Positions 19,166-27,305 of a DNA stretch of 64,000 bases are shown one piece after another. The notes beneath the pieces were generated by a model. That model saw only the letters and a program-made list of their open reading frames with translations. It was not told the origin of the DNA and did no database searches. The position numbers and the translations under genes were made by a program. Each line of letters opens with the position of its first letter. Positions within the stretch are counted from its first letter, which is position 1. The DNA comes from Weissella viridescens (GTDB lineage Bacteria > Bacillota > Bacilli > Lactobacillales > Lactobacillaceae), in assembly GCF_001437355.1 (NCBI RefSeq), contig NZ_JQBM01000002.1, positions 155,871-219,870 on the forward strand. The letters run 5' to 3'.

Positions 19166-19774
19166 ATGACAGATCATTACTATACAGCTGAGCCCACCAC
19201 GGCTCATGATGAACATACATTCGAATTTAATCTTTTGGCGCATGACTTGCGCTTTACCACCGATGCTGGTGTCTTTTCTAAAAGCACCGTTGATTATGGG
19301 ACCCGTACGATGTTGGAAACGTTTGACTCAGAAAATATTCCTGAGGGGAAAATCTTGGACTTGGGCGCCGGATACGGACCAGTTGCCATTAGTTTAGCGA
19401 AAGCGTTACCTAACCGACAATTTGTGGCGGCGGAAATCAATCATCGTGCCGCTGAATTAATTAAGCGGAATGCGCAAGCCAATCATGTGGCTGATCAAAT
19501 TGAAGTCGTGCAATCTGATCGCTATGAGAATGTGCCAGATCGTTTTGCAGCAATCCTGGTCAATCCCCCCGTACGAGCTGGAAAAGATATCGTACAAACG
19601 ATGATTTCACAAGCTAAGGAACATCTATTGCCTGAAGGAACATTGACGGTGGTTTTACAAAAGAAACAGGGTGCGCCTTCAGCAAAGAAATTGATGGAAG
19701 AAACATTTGGGAATGCGCAAACGATTGCCAAAGATAAGGGCTATTACATTATGGAGAGTGTAAATGTCGACTGA
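19166..19774 (+). CDS. RsmC/YbxB-like rRNA methyltransferase
   Basis: Class I SAM methyltransferase, 202 aa, of the family that includes 16S rRNA m2G1207 methyltransferase RsmC; the single-domain form here is like Bacillus YbxB. Motif I ILDLGAGYGP lies near residue 66, and the target-base pocket motif NPPVRAGK near 135. ATG 19166 is 7 nt after GAGGT; a -10-like TACAAT is at 19133. It overlaps tadA by 11 bp, so both are cotranscribed with a shared translation theme. Confidence 0.82.
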   Translation: MTDHYYTAEPTTAHDEHTFEFNLLAHDLRFTTDAGVFSKSTVDYGTRTMLETFDSENIPEGKILDLGAGYGPVAISLAKALPNRQFVAAEINHRAAELIKRNAQANHVADQIEVVQSDRYENVPDRFAAILVNPPVRAGKDIVQTMISQAKEHLLPEGTLTVVLQKKQGAPSAKKLMEETFGNAQTIAKDKGYYIMESVNVD

Positions 19775-20288
19775 TCTATCACCCGCACAAATTGATTATT
19801 TTATGGGTCAAGCCTTATACGAAGCGAAAAAAGCTGGTGCGTTGGGTGAGGTACCAATTGGTGCCGTTGTCGTCATTGATGGTCAAATTGTAAGTCGAGG
19901 TTTTAACTTACGAGAGCGTATGCAAGATGCTACCCAACATGCGGAGTTGATGGCGATTAGTGAGGCAAATCGGTTTGAACATTCGTGGCGTTTACCAGAG
20001 GCGCAACTATTTGTCACCCTTGAACCGTGTTTAATGTGCGCGGGTTTGATTCAACAAACACGAATTACAGATGTTTATTATGGTGCAGCTGATCCAAAAG
20101 GTGGTGCGGTAGACTCACTTTATAATGTTTTAGGGGATGCACGATTGAACCATCAAGTAAATGTTGTCGCGGGCGTGCGTGAGGCTGAATGCAGTGCGCT
20201 TTTGAAAGCCTTTTTTAAAGCTGTTCGAAAAAAGCGAAAAGCGGAGAAACGCGCACGAAAAGAAGCGGAAAATAAACTGGTCAAATAA
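19764..20288 (+). CDS. tadA: tRNA(Arg) adenosine-34 deaminase
   Basis: Zinc deaminase, 174 aa, that converts A34 to inosine in tRNA-Arg(ACG), allowing one tRNA to read CGU, CGC and CGA. Zinc and catalytic residues: H59-A-E61 and P-C89-LM-C92. The C-terminus has a basic tail (about 150-170), a usual feature. The substrate is encoded at the left end of this window. Overlap of 11 bp with the upstream methyltransferase gene. The SRP RNA gene starts 25 bp downstream. Confidence 0.96.
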   Translation: MSTDLSPAQIDYFMGQALYEAKKAGALGEVPIGAVVVIDGQIVSRGFNLRERMQDATQHAELMAISEANRFEHSWRLPEAQLFVTLEPCLMCAGLIQQTRITDVYYGAADPKGGAVDSLYNVLGDARLNHQVNVVAGVREAECSALLKAFFKAVRKKRKAEKRARKEAENKLVK

Positions 20289-20313
20289 TTCTGTGCATGT
20301 TATAATTATTTTC

Positions 20314-20396
20314 GGTGAGGCAAGTATGCACTTCGAACCGTGTCAGGGTCGGAAGGCAGCAGCACTAAGGAGACCGTGTATTGTGCTTCACTTCCT
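20314..20396 (+). ncRNA. ffs: signal recognition particle RNA (small type)
   Basis: The conserved apical domain is present: GTCAGG, GGAA tetraloop with GTC/GGC closing, then AGCAGC. 5' GTGAGGC pairs with 3' GCTTCAC, closing the hairpin. TATAAT at 20301-20306 is at the right distance upstream. About 83 nt, the small 4.5S form usual for lactobacilli. Ends are approximate. Confidence 0.88.
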
Positions 20397-20410
20397 TTAG
20401 TAATTAAAGT

Positions 20411-20446
20411 CGCTAGCTGATAATTTTATCGGCTGGCGTTTTTTTA
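20411..20446 (+). terminator. terminator after ffs
   Basis: CGCTAGCTGATA (20411-20422) pairs with TATCGGCTGGCG with two G-U pairs, then seven T residues. Confidence 0.92.
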
Positions 20447-20500
20447 TCGCATTTTCTGGTAAAATAGAATGAATAGATTTTAAATAGGAGGACGTTGAAA

Positions 20501-22309
20501 ATGGCATATCAAGCTTTATATCGGACATGGCGTCCACAAAAGTTTAGCGACATGATTGGTCAAGAAGTTGTGACTCGAACTCTTCGAAACACAATTATCA
20601 GTAACCAAATCACTCATGCCTATCTTTTCAGCGGTCCTCGCGGAACTGGTAAGACGTCAGCGGCCAAAATTTTTGCCAAGGCGGTTAACTGTTTACACCC
20701 TGTTGATGGGGAGCCGGATGACACGTGTGAGATTTGTTTAGCGATTAACGATGGATCTTTTGCTGATGTTATCGAAATGGATGCGGCCTCGAATAATGGT
20801 GTTGATGAAATTCGTCAGATTCGTGAAGATGTGAATTATGCGCCAACCCAGGGTAAATACAAGGTGTACATCATTGATGAGGTCCATATGCTTTCAACTG
20901 GGGCCTTTAATGCCTTATTGAAAACTTTGGAAGAGCCCCCAGCTAATGTTATTTTTATTTTAGCTACAACGGAGCCTCAAAAGATTCCAGCAACCATTAT
21001 TTCAAGAACACAGCGGTTTGACTTTAAACGAATCAACGCTCAGGATGCGATGAATAGGATGGTCTATATCTTAGACCAGGTCGGTGATAAGTATGATGAA
21101 GATGCGTTACGCGTGATTGCGAATGCTGCGGACGGTGGTATGCGTGATGCGTTAAGTATTTTGGATCAGGTTTTGTCATTCGGGGATGATACCGTTACGC
21201 TAGAAAACGCACTGCTAGTGACAGGGTCTGTTACACAAAGCTTGTTAGGAGAGTATGTTCAGGCTGTGCAAGCCCAAGATACAAAATTAGCACTTGCTAA
21301 AGTCGAAGAAATTCTAGATGCAGGAAAAGATGTAAATCGCTTTGTAGAAGATTTGATTAGTTACGCGCGCGACTTACTATTGTATACGGAAGCGCCTGAT
21401 TTAATCACTTTAGTGCCAGATGATAATTTTAAGCAGTTAGCGCAAAATACACCGGCCCAAACATGGTATCGTATGATTGATATCTTAAGTGATACACAAC
21501 AACAATTACGCTATACAAATCGCCCAAGTGTGTATTTGGAAGTGCTAACGGTTAAGTTGAGTGCTGATGTTGCAGCTAGTGCGGTAAGTCCAGCACCACA
21601 GACGGTATCGGCTCCTGCGACAACGGAACAATCGGTTACAACGTCAAATGTAACCCCACAGTCACAAGCGGCCGCAGCTACTCATTCGGCTCCGATTTCA
21701 GAGGCGTCGGTAAGTATGGCGGCTACATCTCAAACAGTCGCTACTAAGGCGTCGAATTCAGAAAAAAAGCCGGTTGAAACGAAAATCACGGTTTTGGATG
21801 ATCAAGCCGCTGTGTTTAATGTTTTGCGTGAGGCAACGCGTGGTGATTTAAGTCGGGTCCAGACGATTTGGTCTGATTTAGTTAACAGTTTGCCAGTACC
21901 GCAACAAGCGATGTTGAACGTAGCACGTCCGATTGCAGCATCACCAGATGGATTGGTTGTTGCCTTTGATTTTGACATTATTCGTATAAATGCTAGTCGC
22001 AATAATGATTTGTTAACAACAATGACGAAGCAATTACGGGTGCTCACCGAATCAAAGACGGATCGCCAGTTAGTGTTCATTACAAATGAGCAGTGGCCTG
22101 AGATGCGTTCAGCGTTTGTGCAAGCAACGCGTGGTGATCAAAGTGCACCACAAGCACCCACAAAACCGCAACCTGTTGCGGATGATCCGGGAATGCAAGG
22201 CCTGATTGATGAAGTTGAACAGGCTGATCAAAGTGAACCTGAGGATCCAGCAGTTAATGAGGCGCGGGCGATTTTTGGCCAAGAACTCGTTGAAACACAA
22301 GATGATTAA
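20501..22309 (+). CDS. dnaX: DNA polymerase III tau (and possibly gamma) subunit
   Basis: Clamp-loader ATPase, 602 aa; ATG 20501 is 8 nt after AGGAGG (an in-frame TTG at 20495 lies within the Shine-Dalgarno spacing). Walker A GPRGTGKT at 45-52, Walker B IIDEVHML. The zinc module normally has four Cys; here they are C64, C76 and C79 while the second is Asp73. A Pro/Ala/Ser/Thr-rich linker follows at about 355-425. Within it lies an A-AAA-AAG heptamer in the slippery frame at 21763-21769, and the -1 frame ends at TGA 21775, which would give a gamma-like product of about 425 aa. First gene of a dnaX-ybaB-recR-yaaL operon. Confidence 0.97.
   Translation: MAYQALYRTWRPQKFSDMIGQEVVTRTLRNTIISNQITHAYLFSGPRGTGKTSAAKIFAKAVNCLHPVDGEPDDTCEICLAINDGSFADVIEMDAASNNGVDEIRQIREDVNYAPTQGKYKVYIIDEVHMLSTGAFNALLKTLEEPPANVIFILATTEPQKIPATIISRTQRFDFKRINAQDAMNRMVYILDQVGDKYDEDALRVIANAADGGMRDALSILDQVLSFGDDTVTLENALLVTGSVTQSLLGEYVQAVQAQDTKLALAKVEEILDAGKDVNRFVEDLISYARDLLLYTEAPDLITLVPDDNFKQLAQNTPAQTWYRMIDILSDTQQQLRYTNRPSVYLEVLTVKLSADVAASAVSPAPQTVSAPATTEQSVTTSNVTPQSQAAAATHSAPISEASVSMAATSQTVATKASNSEKKPVETKITVLDDQAAVFNVLREATRGDLSRVQTIWSDLVNSLPVPQQAMLNVARPIAASPDGLVVAFDFDIIRINASRNNDLLTTMTKQLRVLTESKTDRQLVFITNEQWPEMRSAFVQATRGDQSAPQAPTKPQPVADDPGMQGLIDEVEQADQSEPEDPAVNEARAIFGQELVETQDD
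21763..21777 (+). promoter_or_regulatory. candidate -1 ribosomal frameshift site in dnaX
   Basis: A AAA AAG at 21763-21769 is in the frame needed for simultaneous -1 slippage (codons GAA AAA AAG). The -1 frame then reads Ala-Gly-stop, TGA at 21775-21777. An AAGG about 15 nt upstream is a weak match to the stimulatory Shine-Dalgarno; a clear downstream hairpin was not found. Confidence 0.55.
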
Positions 22310-22332
22310 TTAAAAGAAAAGAGGATGAAGAG

Positions 22333-22647
22333 ATGTTTGGTGGACAAAATATGCAAGGCATGATGAAGCAAATGAAGAAGATGCAATCACAAGTACAATC
22401 AGAACAAGCAGCAATTGCTGAAACTGAGTACATTGGAAAAGCACCTGAAGATATGGTTGTCGTAACATTTAACGGAGACCGTCAAATGTTAGATATGCAA
22501 GTAAAGCCTGATGTGATTGATCCTGAAGATCCAGAAGGACTATCAGACATGGTTTTGGTTGCTGTAAATGATGCCCTTAAGCAAATTGAAGCAGATACTG
22601 AAAAGCGTTTGGGACAATTTGCACCAAAGGGAATGGGCGGATTCTAA
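22333..22647 (+). CDS. YbaB/EbfC nucleoid-associated protein
   Basis: Small DNA-binding protein, 104 aa, that dimerises into a tweezer shape. The N-terminus is Met-rich (FGGQNMQGMMKQMKKM), as in many Firmicute members; the VTFNGDRQMLDMQV core strands follow. Located between dnaX and recR, its conserved place in bacteria. RBS AGAGGATG, start ATG 22333. Confidence 0.93.
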   Translation: MFGGQNMQGMMKQMKKMQSQVQSEQAAIAETEYIGKAPEDMVVVTFNGDRQMLDMQVKPDVIDPEDPEGLSDMVLVAVNDALKQIEADTEKRLGQFAPKGMGGF

Positions 22648-22671
22648 TTCGATAGAAAGCAGGTAAGCGTT

Positions 22672-23271
22672 GTGCAATATCCAGAACCAGTTGCAAAATT
22701 AATTGATAGTTTTACGAAACTACCTGGTATTGGGGTCAAGACGGCAACTCGATTAGCATTCTATGTAATCGATATGCCTGAGGAAGATGTGACCAGTTTT
22801 GCCCAAGCGCTTATTTCAGCCAAACGTGATTTAACGTTCTGTAGTATCTGTGGTAATTTGACTGAATCAGACCCATGTAGTATTTGTACTGATCCGACAC
22901 GTGATCAAACTACAGTACTAGTGGTTGAAGAAGTTAAAGATTTAATGGCGATTGAAAATGCGGGTGAGTACCATGGGCTTTATCATGTCTTACATGGTGT
23001 TTTGTCACCTTTGGCAGGTAAGGGACCAGATGATATTAATATTGATTCTCTTGTTACGCGGTTACAAAAAAACGATGCGATTCAAGAGGTCATTGTCGCG
23101 ACTAATGCAAATGCAGAAGGTGAAGCCACAGCCATGTATTTGTCACGGCTGTTGAAACCGGCTGGGATTAAAGTTTCGCGGTTGGCGACCGGCCTATCAG
23201 TTGGTAGTGATATTGATTACGCAGATGAAATTACATTAATTAAGGCAGTTGAAGGAAGGACAGAACTTTAA
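22672..23271 (+). CDS. recR: recombination mediator RecR
   Basis: DNA repair protein, 199 aa, that with RecF/RecO loads RecA on gapped DNA. Helix-hairpin-helix near the N-terminus (LPGIGVKTA), an intact Cys4 zinc finger (C-x2-C-x8-C-x2-C, about 57-72), and a Toprim domain ([14 protein letters not shown]). Starts with GTG 22672, 7 nt after AGGT; the family commonly begins MQYPEP. Operon with dnaX and ybaB. Confidence 0.96.
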
Positions 23272-23273
23272 CC

Positions 23274-23534
23274 ATGTTTGGGATTAAAAAGAAAAAGCGT
23301 TTGGACCCAACCGTTTACGATAATTATCTGACGGATGGTATTGCAAATGCCAAGTATAACTTTGAAAAAGCAAAGCTATCAGAAGCAGCGATGTTTGAAA
23401 GTGATGCCGATCCACGAATGATCAAGGCACAAACAGCGATTGAAAAACAAAAATATTTCTTTTTGTTACGGGCTGCCCGCAAGCGTGATATCACGGCAAG
23501 TTGGCATACTGCCTTTATTCATCCTGAAATGTAA
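23274..23534 (+). CDS. YaaL-like DUF2508 protein
   Basis: A small basic, helical protein of 86 aa resembling Bacillus YaaL (DUF2508), which sits at the same place after recR. Function unknown. Start ATG 23274 lies 2 bp after the recR stop; the AAGGAAGGAC Shine-Dalgarno is inside recR. Confidence 0.8.
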   Translation: MFGIKKKKRLDPTVYDNYLTDGIANAKYNFEKAKLSEAAMFESDADPRMIKAQTAIEKQKYFFLLRAARKRDITASWHTAFIHPEM

Positions 23535-23544
23535 GAATACGCTA

Positions 23545-23583
23545 AAAAGGACGGGCCTAAGCTTTAGGTTAAGTCCTTTTTTT
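23545..23583 (+). terminator. terminator after the dnaX operon
   Basis: AAAAGGAC, gg, GCCTAA loop, TTAGGT, taa, GTCCTTTT followed by T residues (23545-23583); internal mismatches but a long stem. Confidence 0.85.
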
Positions 23584-23589
23584 GCTATG

Positions 23590-23595
23590 GTATAA
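23590..23595 (+). promoter_or_regulatory. -10 box of the tmk operon
   Basis: TATAAT immediately downstream of the terminator, 32 bp before tmk. The -35 is unclear because its place overlaps the terminator stem. Confidence 0.5.
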
Positions 23596-23626
23596 TAGAA
23601 AGTAATAAAGGATGAGGGTGTAGATT

Positions 23627-24277
23627 ATGACGGGAAAGTTCATTTCATTTGAGGGACCGGACGGGGCTGGTAAAACATCAGTCTTGCACGCAATTTTAGA
23701 TCGACTTACACCCATGTTAGGTGAGCAGTTGGTGATTACTCGCGAACCTGGTGGCCGTGACAACCAAGTCGCAGAGGCGATTCGAGACCTGGTGTTAAGC
23801 CCAGCGTATCCGGCAATGGATCCATGGACTGAAGCAATGTTGTATGCAGCAGCACGTCGACAACATGTCGTTGAAACCATTCGCCCAGCATTGGCGGATG
23901 ACAAGGTGATTATTTCCGATCGTTATCTTGATAGCTCAATAGCGTATCAAGGTGGTGGGCGTGAATTAGGCGCTGAAAGAGTGGCGGACTTAAATCAATA
24001 CGCGACTAATGGGCTTCAACCACAAGCAACCATCTATCTTGACCTAGCACCAGAAGTCGGGTTAGCGCGGATTCAAGCAACGCGCCAAGACGAAATTAAC
24101 CGATTGGATGTCGAAGCACTCGCCTTTCATCAACGCGTAAGTGCGGCATACCACGATTTAATTGCTGCAGACCCAGACCGGTTCTGGGTGATAGATGCCA
24201 GCCAGCCATTAGAACAAGTGGTGGCAGATGCTTGGGATGCAATGCAACACATTTTAACACTACCAACTGAAGCATAA
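23627..24277 (+). CDS. tmk: thymidylate kinase
   Basis: Phosphorylates dTMP to dTDP, 216 aa. P-loop GPDGAGKT at about 11-18, and the DR motif of SDRYLDSSIAYQGGGR near 101. The lid region lacks the basic residues used by the E. coli type, as usual for Gram-positive enzymes. Start ATG 23627 after GAGGGTG. First gene of tmk-darA-holB-rsmI. Confidence 0.96.
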   Translation: MTGKFISFEGPDGAGKTSVLHAILDRLTPMLGEQLVITREPGGRDNQVAEAIRDLVLSPAYPAMDPWTEAMLYAAARRQHVVETIRPALADDKVIISDRYLDSSIAYQGGGRELGAERVADLNQYATNGLQPQATIYLDLAPEVGLARIQATRQDEINRLDVEALAFHQRVSAAYHDLIAADPDRFWVIDASQPLEQVVADAWDAMQHILTLPTEA

Positions 24278-24292
24278 CGAGGGGGCATGACC

Positions 24293-24619
24293 ATGAAAAT
24301 GATTACAGCAGTTGTACAGGATCAAGACGCAGCTAAGCTAGGAAAGGCTTTAGTTAAAGCTGAGATTGGAGCAACACGCTTAGCTTCAACCGGTGGATTT
24401 TTGAAGGCCGGAAGTACGACATTTATGATTGGAATTGATGATGACCGTGTCGACGAAGTTTTAGCTATTATTAAGGAATCAGCCCAAAAACGGGATCGCT
24501 TAATGACACCGGCTTATAGCATGGACACTGTTGAGTCAGCAGTTGTTACACCAATGGAGGTTGAAATTGGTGGTGCGACGGTCTTTGTGCAAGATGTTGC
24601 CCAATTTCATCAATTTTAA
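24293..24619 (+). CDS. darA: cyclic di-AMP receptor DarA/PstA-like
   Basis: Trimeric PII-like protein of 108 aa that binds c-di-AMP, formerly YaaQ (DUF970). Recognised from KMITAVVQDQDAAKL and the glycine-rich TGGFLKAGSTTFMIG segment, and from its position between tmk and holB. ATG 24293 is 7 nt after GAGGGGG; an upstream ATG at 24287 is too close to it. Confidence 0.9.
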   Translation: MKMITAVVQDQDAAKLGKALVKAEIGATRLASTGGFLKAGSTTFMIGIDDDRVDEVLAIIKESAQKRDRLMTPAYSMDTVESAVVTPMEVEIGGATVFVQDVAQFHQF

Positions 24620-24637
24620 AGAAGGTGAGGAAGCGTC

Positions 24638-25654
24638 ATGTCAGAGGTAAGTCAGGCCGCGACATTGATTGCCACAGCACAGCATGATCAACCACAAATT
24701 ATTGCCAATTTTGAACGGGCTATTGCCCAGAATCAATTAGGGCATGCATTCCTATTTGTTGGGCCTAATGGTCGTGGTCAAGCTGAGGTTGCTGATTGGT
24801 TGGCGATGCGGTTGTTATGCTTACATCCAACGGAAAAGGGTGATCCAGATGGTACCTGTAATCAGTGCGTGCGAATAGCGCAACACGAACATCCAGACGT
24901 TGTCGAATTAGCACCCGAGGGCAATAGCTTGAAGGTGGATCAAATCCGTTTTTTGCAAGGGGAGTTGTCTAAAACAGCTGTTGAAGGTGAGCGTAAAGTT
25001 TTAATTATTCATGCAGCTGAAACGATGACTTCAAGCGCGGCAAATGGATTGTTGAAGTCAATGGAAGAACCACAAGGGCAACAAACGATTATTCTAATCG
25101 CTAAAAGTCGTCAACAAATGCTACCAACCATTATTTCGCGTTCACAGGTAATCGAATTTAATGCTTTACCAGCTGACCAAATCCAAACCCAATTAATTGC
25201 TATGGGATACTCGCAGACGAATGCGCAACTTGCTCAGCAACTTACCGATGATATGACACTTGCGCAAGAATGGTTGACCGAGGATTGGTTTGATCGGGCT
25301 CGGCAAAGTGTTGAACGTTTCATGTCGGCCTTATTAGGTCAGGATTTACAAACATTTACACTTGTTCAGACCGAGCTTATGCCATTAGCAAAAGAACAGT
25401 CGGTTAAGGTCCTAGTTGATATGATTATTCAAGCGACCCGCGATACACTCTTAGCACGACAAGGGCGATCGGTTACATCGGGCTTTGACGCTTTATCAAA
25501 ATGGCAACAAATTGCTCAAAAGTTAGCGGATTCGCAATGGTTACAGATAGTTGATCTAGCCTTAATGATGCCACATGCCTTAGATATGAATTTAAATCCC
25601 CAAACGACTCTCGAAAGTTTTGTTTTAAAGAGTCAGAAAGCGATGGCAGGTTAA
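24638..25654 (+). CDS. holB: DNA polymerase III delta' subunit
   Basis: Clamp-loader subunit, 338 aa. The P-loop is degenerate (GPNGRGQA, no Lys), in line with delta' not needing ATP hydrolysis. The zinc module shows C61, C74 and C77, with Asp71 in the place of the second Cys, the same change as in DnaX. AAETMTSSAANGLLKSMEEP is the conserved core. It pairs functionally with DnaX. Directly followed by rsmI, with no yabA between. Confidence 0.94.
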   Translation: MSEVSQAATLIATAQHDQPQIIANFERAIAQNQLGHAFLFVGPNGRGQAEVADWLAMRLLCLHPTEKGDPDGTCNQCVRIAQHEHPDVVELAPEGNSLKVDQIRFLQGELSKTAVEGERKVLIIHAAETMTSSAANGLLKSMEEPQGQQTIILIAKSRQQMLPTIISRSQVIEFNALPADQIQTQLIAMGYSQTNAQLAQQLTDDMTLAQEWLTEDWFDRARQSVERFMSALLGQDLQTFTLVQTELMPLAKEQSVKVLVDMIIQATRDTLLARQGRSVTSGFDALSKWQQIAQKLADSQWLQIVDLALMMPHALDMNLNPQTTLESFVLKSQKAMAG

Positions 25655-25656
25655 AC

Positions 25657-26535
25657 ATGCAGCAACAAAGAAGTTTTACAAAAGAAGCAAGCGGTAGTTT
25701 GTTCTTGGTCCCAACCCCAATTGGGAATTTAGAAGACATGACCTATCGAGCGGTAAATACGCTTAAATCAGTTGACTTGATTGCCGCTGAAGATACACGT
25801 CATACGCAACAATTGCTCAATCAATTTGAAATTGAAACCAAGCAGATTTCTTTTCACGAGCATAATAAAGAAAATCGAATTCCGGAGTTAGTGGAACGCC
25901 TACAAGATGGAACGAATATTGCACAGGTATCGGATGCTGGAATGCCATCTATTTCCGATCCTGGACATGAATTAGTTTTGGCTGCTTTGGCCGCTGACAT
26001 TCAAGTTGTGCCTTTACCTGGTGCAAGTGCGGGAATTACCGCTTTGGTGGCATCAGGCTTAAGCCCACAGCCATTTACATTTTATGGTTTTTTGCCACGT
26101 AAACAATCTGAACAAATAAAGACGTTGACGGACTTAGCGCAAAAGCCGGAGACAATTTTATTCTATGAAGCACCCCATCGCTTAGCGAAAACACTGGCGA
26201 ATATTCAAACCGTGTACGGGGATGATCGCCAAGTGAGTCTAGCGCGTGAGTTAACGAAAAAGTACGAAGAATTCATTCGTGGTACAGCAGCGGAGGTGGC
26301 TGACTGGGCCCAACAAAGTGAAGTTCGGGGTGAGTTTGTGGTGATGGTTGCAGGGAATGAGCATCCTACGGAAGCAGTTGAAGCTGCTGATCCGTTAGCC
26401 GAATTGAGTCCTGTTGAAGCTGTTAATGCATTAGTTGCGTCAGGTATGAAGACGACAGCAGCCGTAAAACAGGTTTCAAAACTGCGCCAACTCGATCGAC
26501 AGGCGTTATATCAAACATATGAGGAGCAAAAATGA
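25657..26535 (+). CDS. rsmI: 16S rRNA (cytidine-1402 2'-O) methyltransferase
   Basis: Tetrapyrrole-methylase-fold enzyme, 292 aa. Conserved LFLVPTPIGNLEDMT at the N-terminus, AAEDTRHT, SDAGMPSISDPG and LPGASA motifs. It methylates the ribose of C1402 in the decoding centre of 16S rRNA. Start ATG 25657, 2 bp after holB. It overlaps the thioesterase gene by 4 bp. Confidence 0.95.
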   Translation: MQQQRSFTKEASGSLFLVPTPIGNLEDMTYRAVNTLKSVDLIAAEDTRHTQQLLNQFEIETKQISFHEHNKENRIPELVERLQDGTNIAQVSDAGMPSISDPGHELVLAALAADIQVVPLPGASAGITALVASGLSPQPFTFYGFLPRKQSEQIKTLTDLAQKPETILFYEAPHRLAKTLANIQTVYGDDRQVSLARELTKKYEEFIRGTAAEVADWAQQSEVRGEFVVMVAGNEHPTEAVEAADPLAELSPVEAVNALVASGMKTTAAVKQVSKLRQLDRQALYQTYEEQK

Positions 26536-27278
26536 TGAGTCAAGTTTATGATACAAATCACGTCATTAAATATTACGAATGTGATATGACGACAAAATTA
26601 AGTATTCCGATGATTTTAAATCTTGCTATTTTGGCTTCAAATCTTCAAGCCGAATCTTTGTCGATTGGAGATGATTTTGTCCATGCCCATGGTCTTGGTT
26701 GGATTGTGCTTCAATACGATATTCAAATTAAACGTCGTCCGATTGTTGGTGAAACGGTTAAAATTGAAACGGTCGCTAAGGAATTCACGTCATATTTTGC
26801 TAATCGCGATTTTAACTTTTATGATGAACAGGGTGAGTTATTGATTGAGATTCATTCATTGTTTGCCATGATGGATATGACCAAGCGTAAAATGATTCGA
26901 ATTCCAGATGAAATGGCGGCTGGTTATGAACCTGATGTGGTGAAGCGGATTAAGCGTGGCCCAGGTCCTGAAAGTATTAGTTCAGATGATGAAATCCTAC
27001 ATGACCAAATGTACGCTGTGCGGTATACTGATATTGACTTTAATCATCATGTCAACAATTCACGATATTTTGAGTGGATGATTGATGGTTTGGGAGCTGA
27101 CTTTTTAAATAGTCATGAAGCGACGCAAATTCAAATTCGCTTTGAAAAAGAAGTCGGACAGAATGATATTGTCACTTCGCAAATTGTGCTAGATTCAGAA
27201 AAAATGCGGACAAAGCATCGCATTATGGTTGATGATCAATTGTCAGCCGAAGCAACAATCAATTGGATTGAAGCGTAA
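26532..27278 (+). CDS. acyl-ACP thioesterase
   Basis: A 248-aa two-hotdog thioesterase like plant FatA/FatB, releasing fatty acids from acyl-ACP. The first hotdog holds the helix region with LGWIVLQYDIQIKRRP; the second carries the catalytic-type residues in TDIDFNHHVNNSRYFEWM, where Asp, Asn, His and the following acidic residue belong to the family's active site. Start ATG 26532 in the rsmI stop (ATGATGA), after GAGGAG. Confidence 0.9.
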   Translation: MMSQVYDTNHVIKYYECDMTTKLSIPMILNLAILASNLQAESLSIGDDFVHAHGLGWIVLQYDIQIKRRPIVGETVKIETVAKEFTSYFANRDFNFYDEQGELLIEIHSLFAMMDMTKRKMIRIPDEMAAGYEPDVVKRIKRGPGPESISSDDEILHDQMYAVRYTDIDFNHHVNNSRYFEWMIDGLGADFLNSHEATQIQIRFEKEVGQNDIVTSQIVLDSEKMRTKHRIMVDDQLSAEATINWIEA

Positions 27279-27305
27279 GTTAAAGAGAAACACGAGGAGA
27301 AAATT

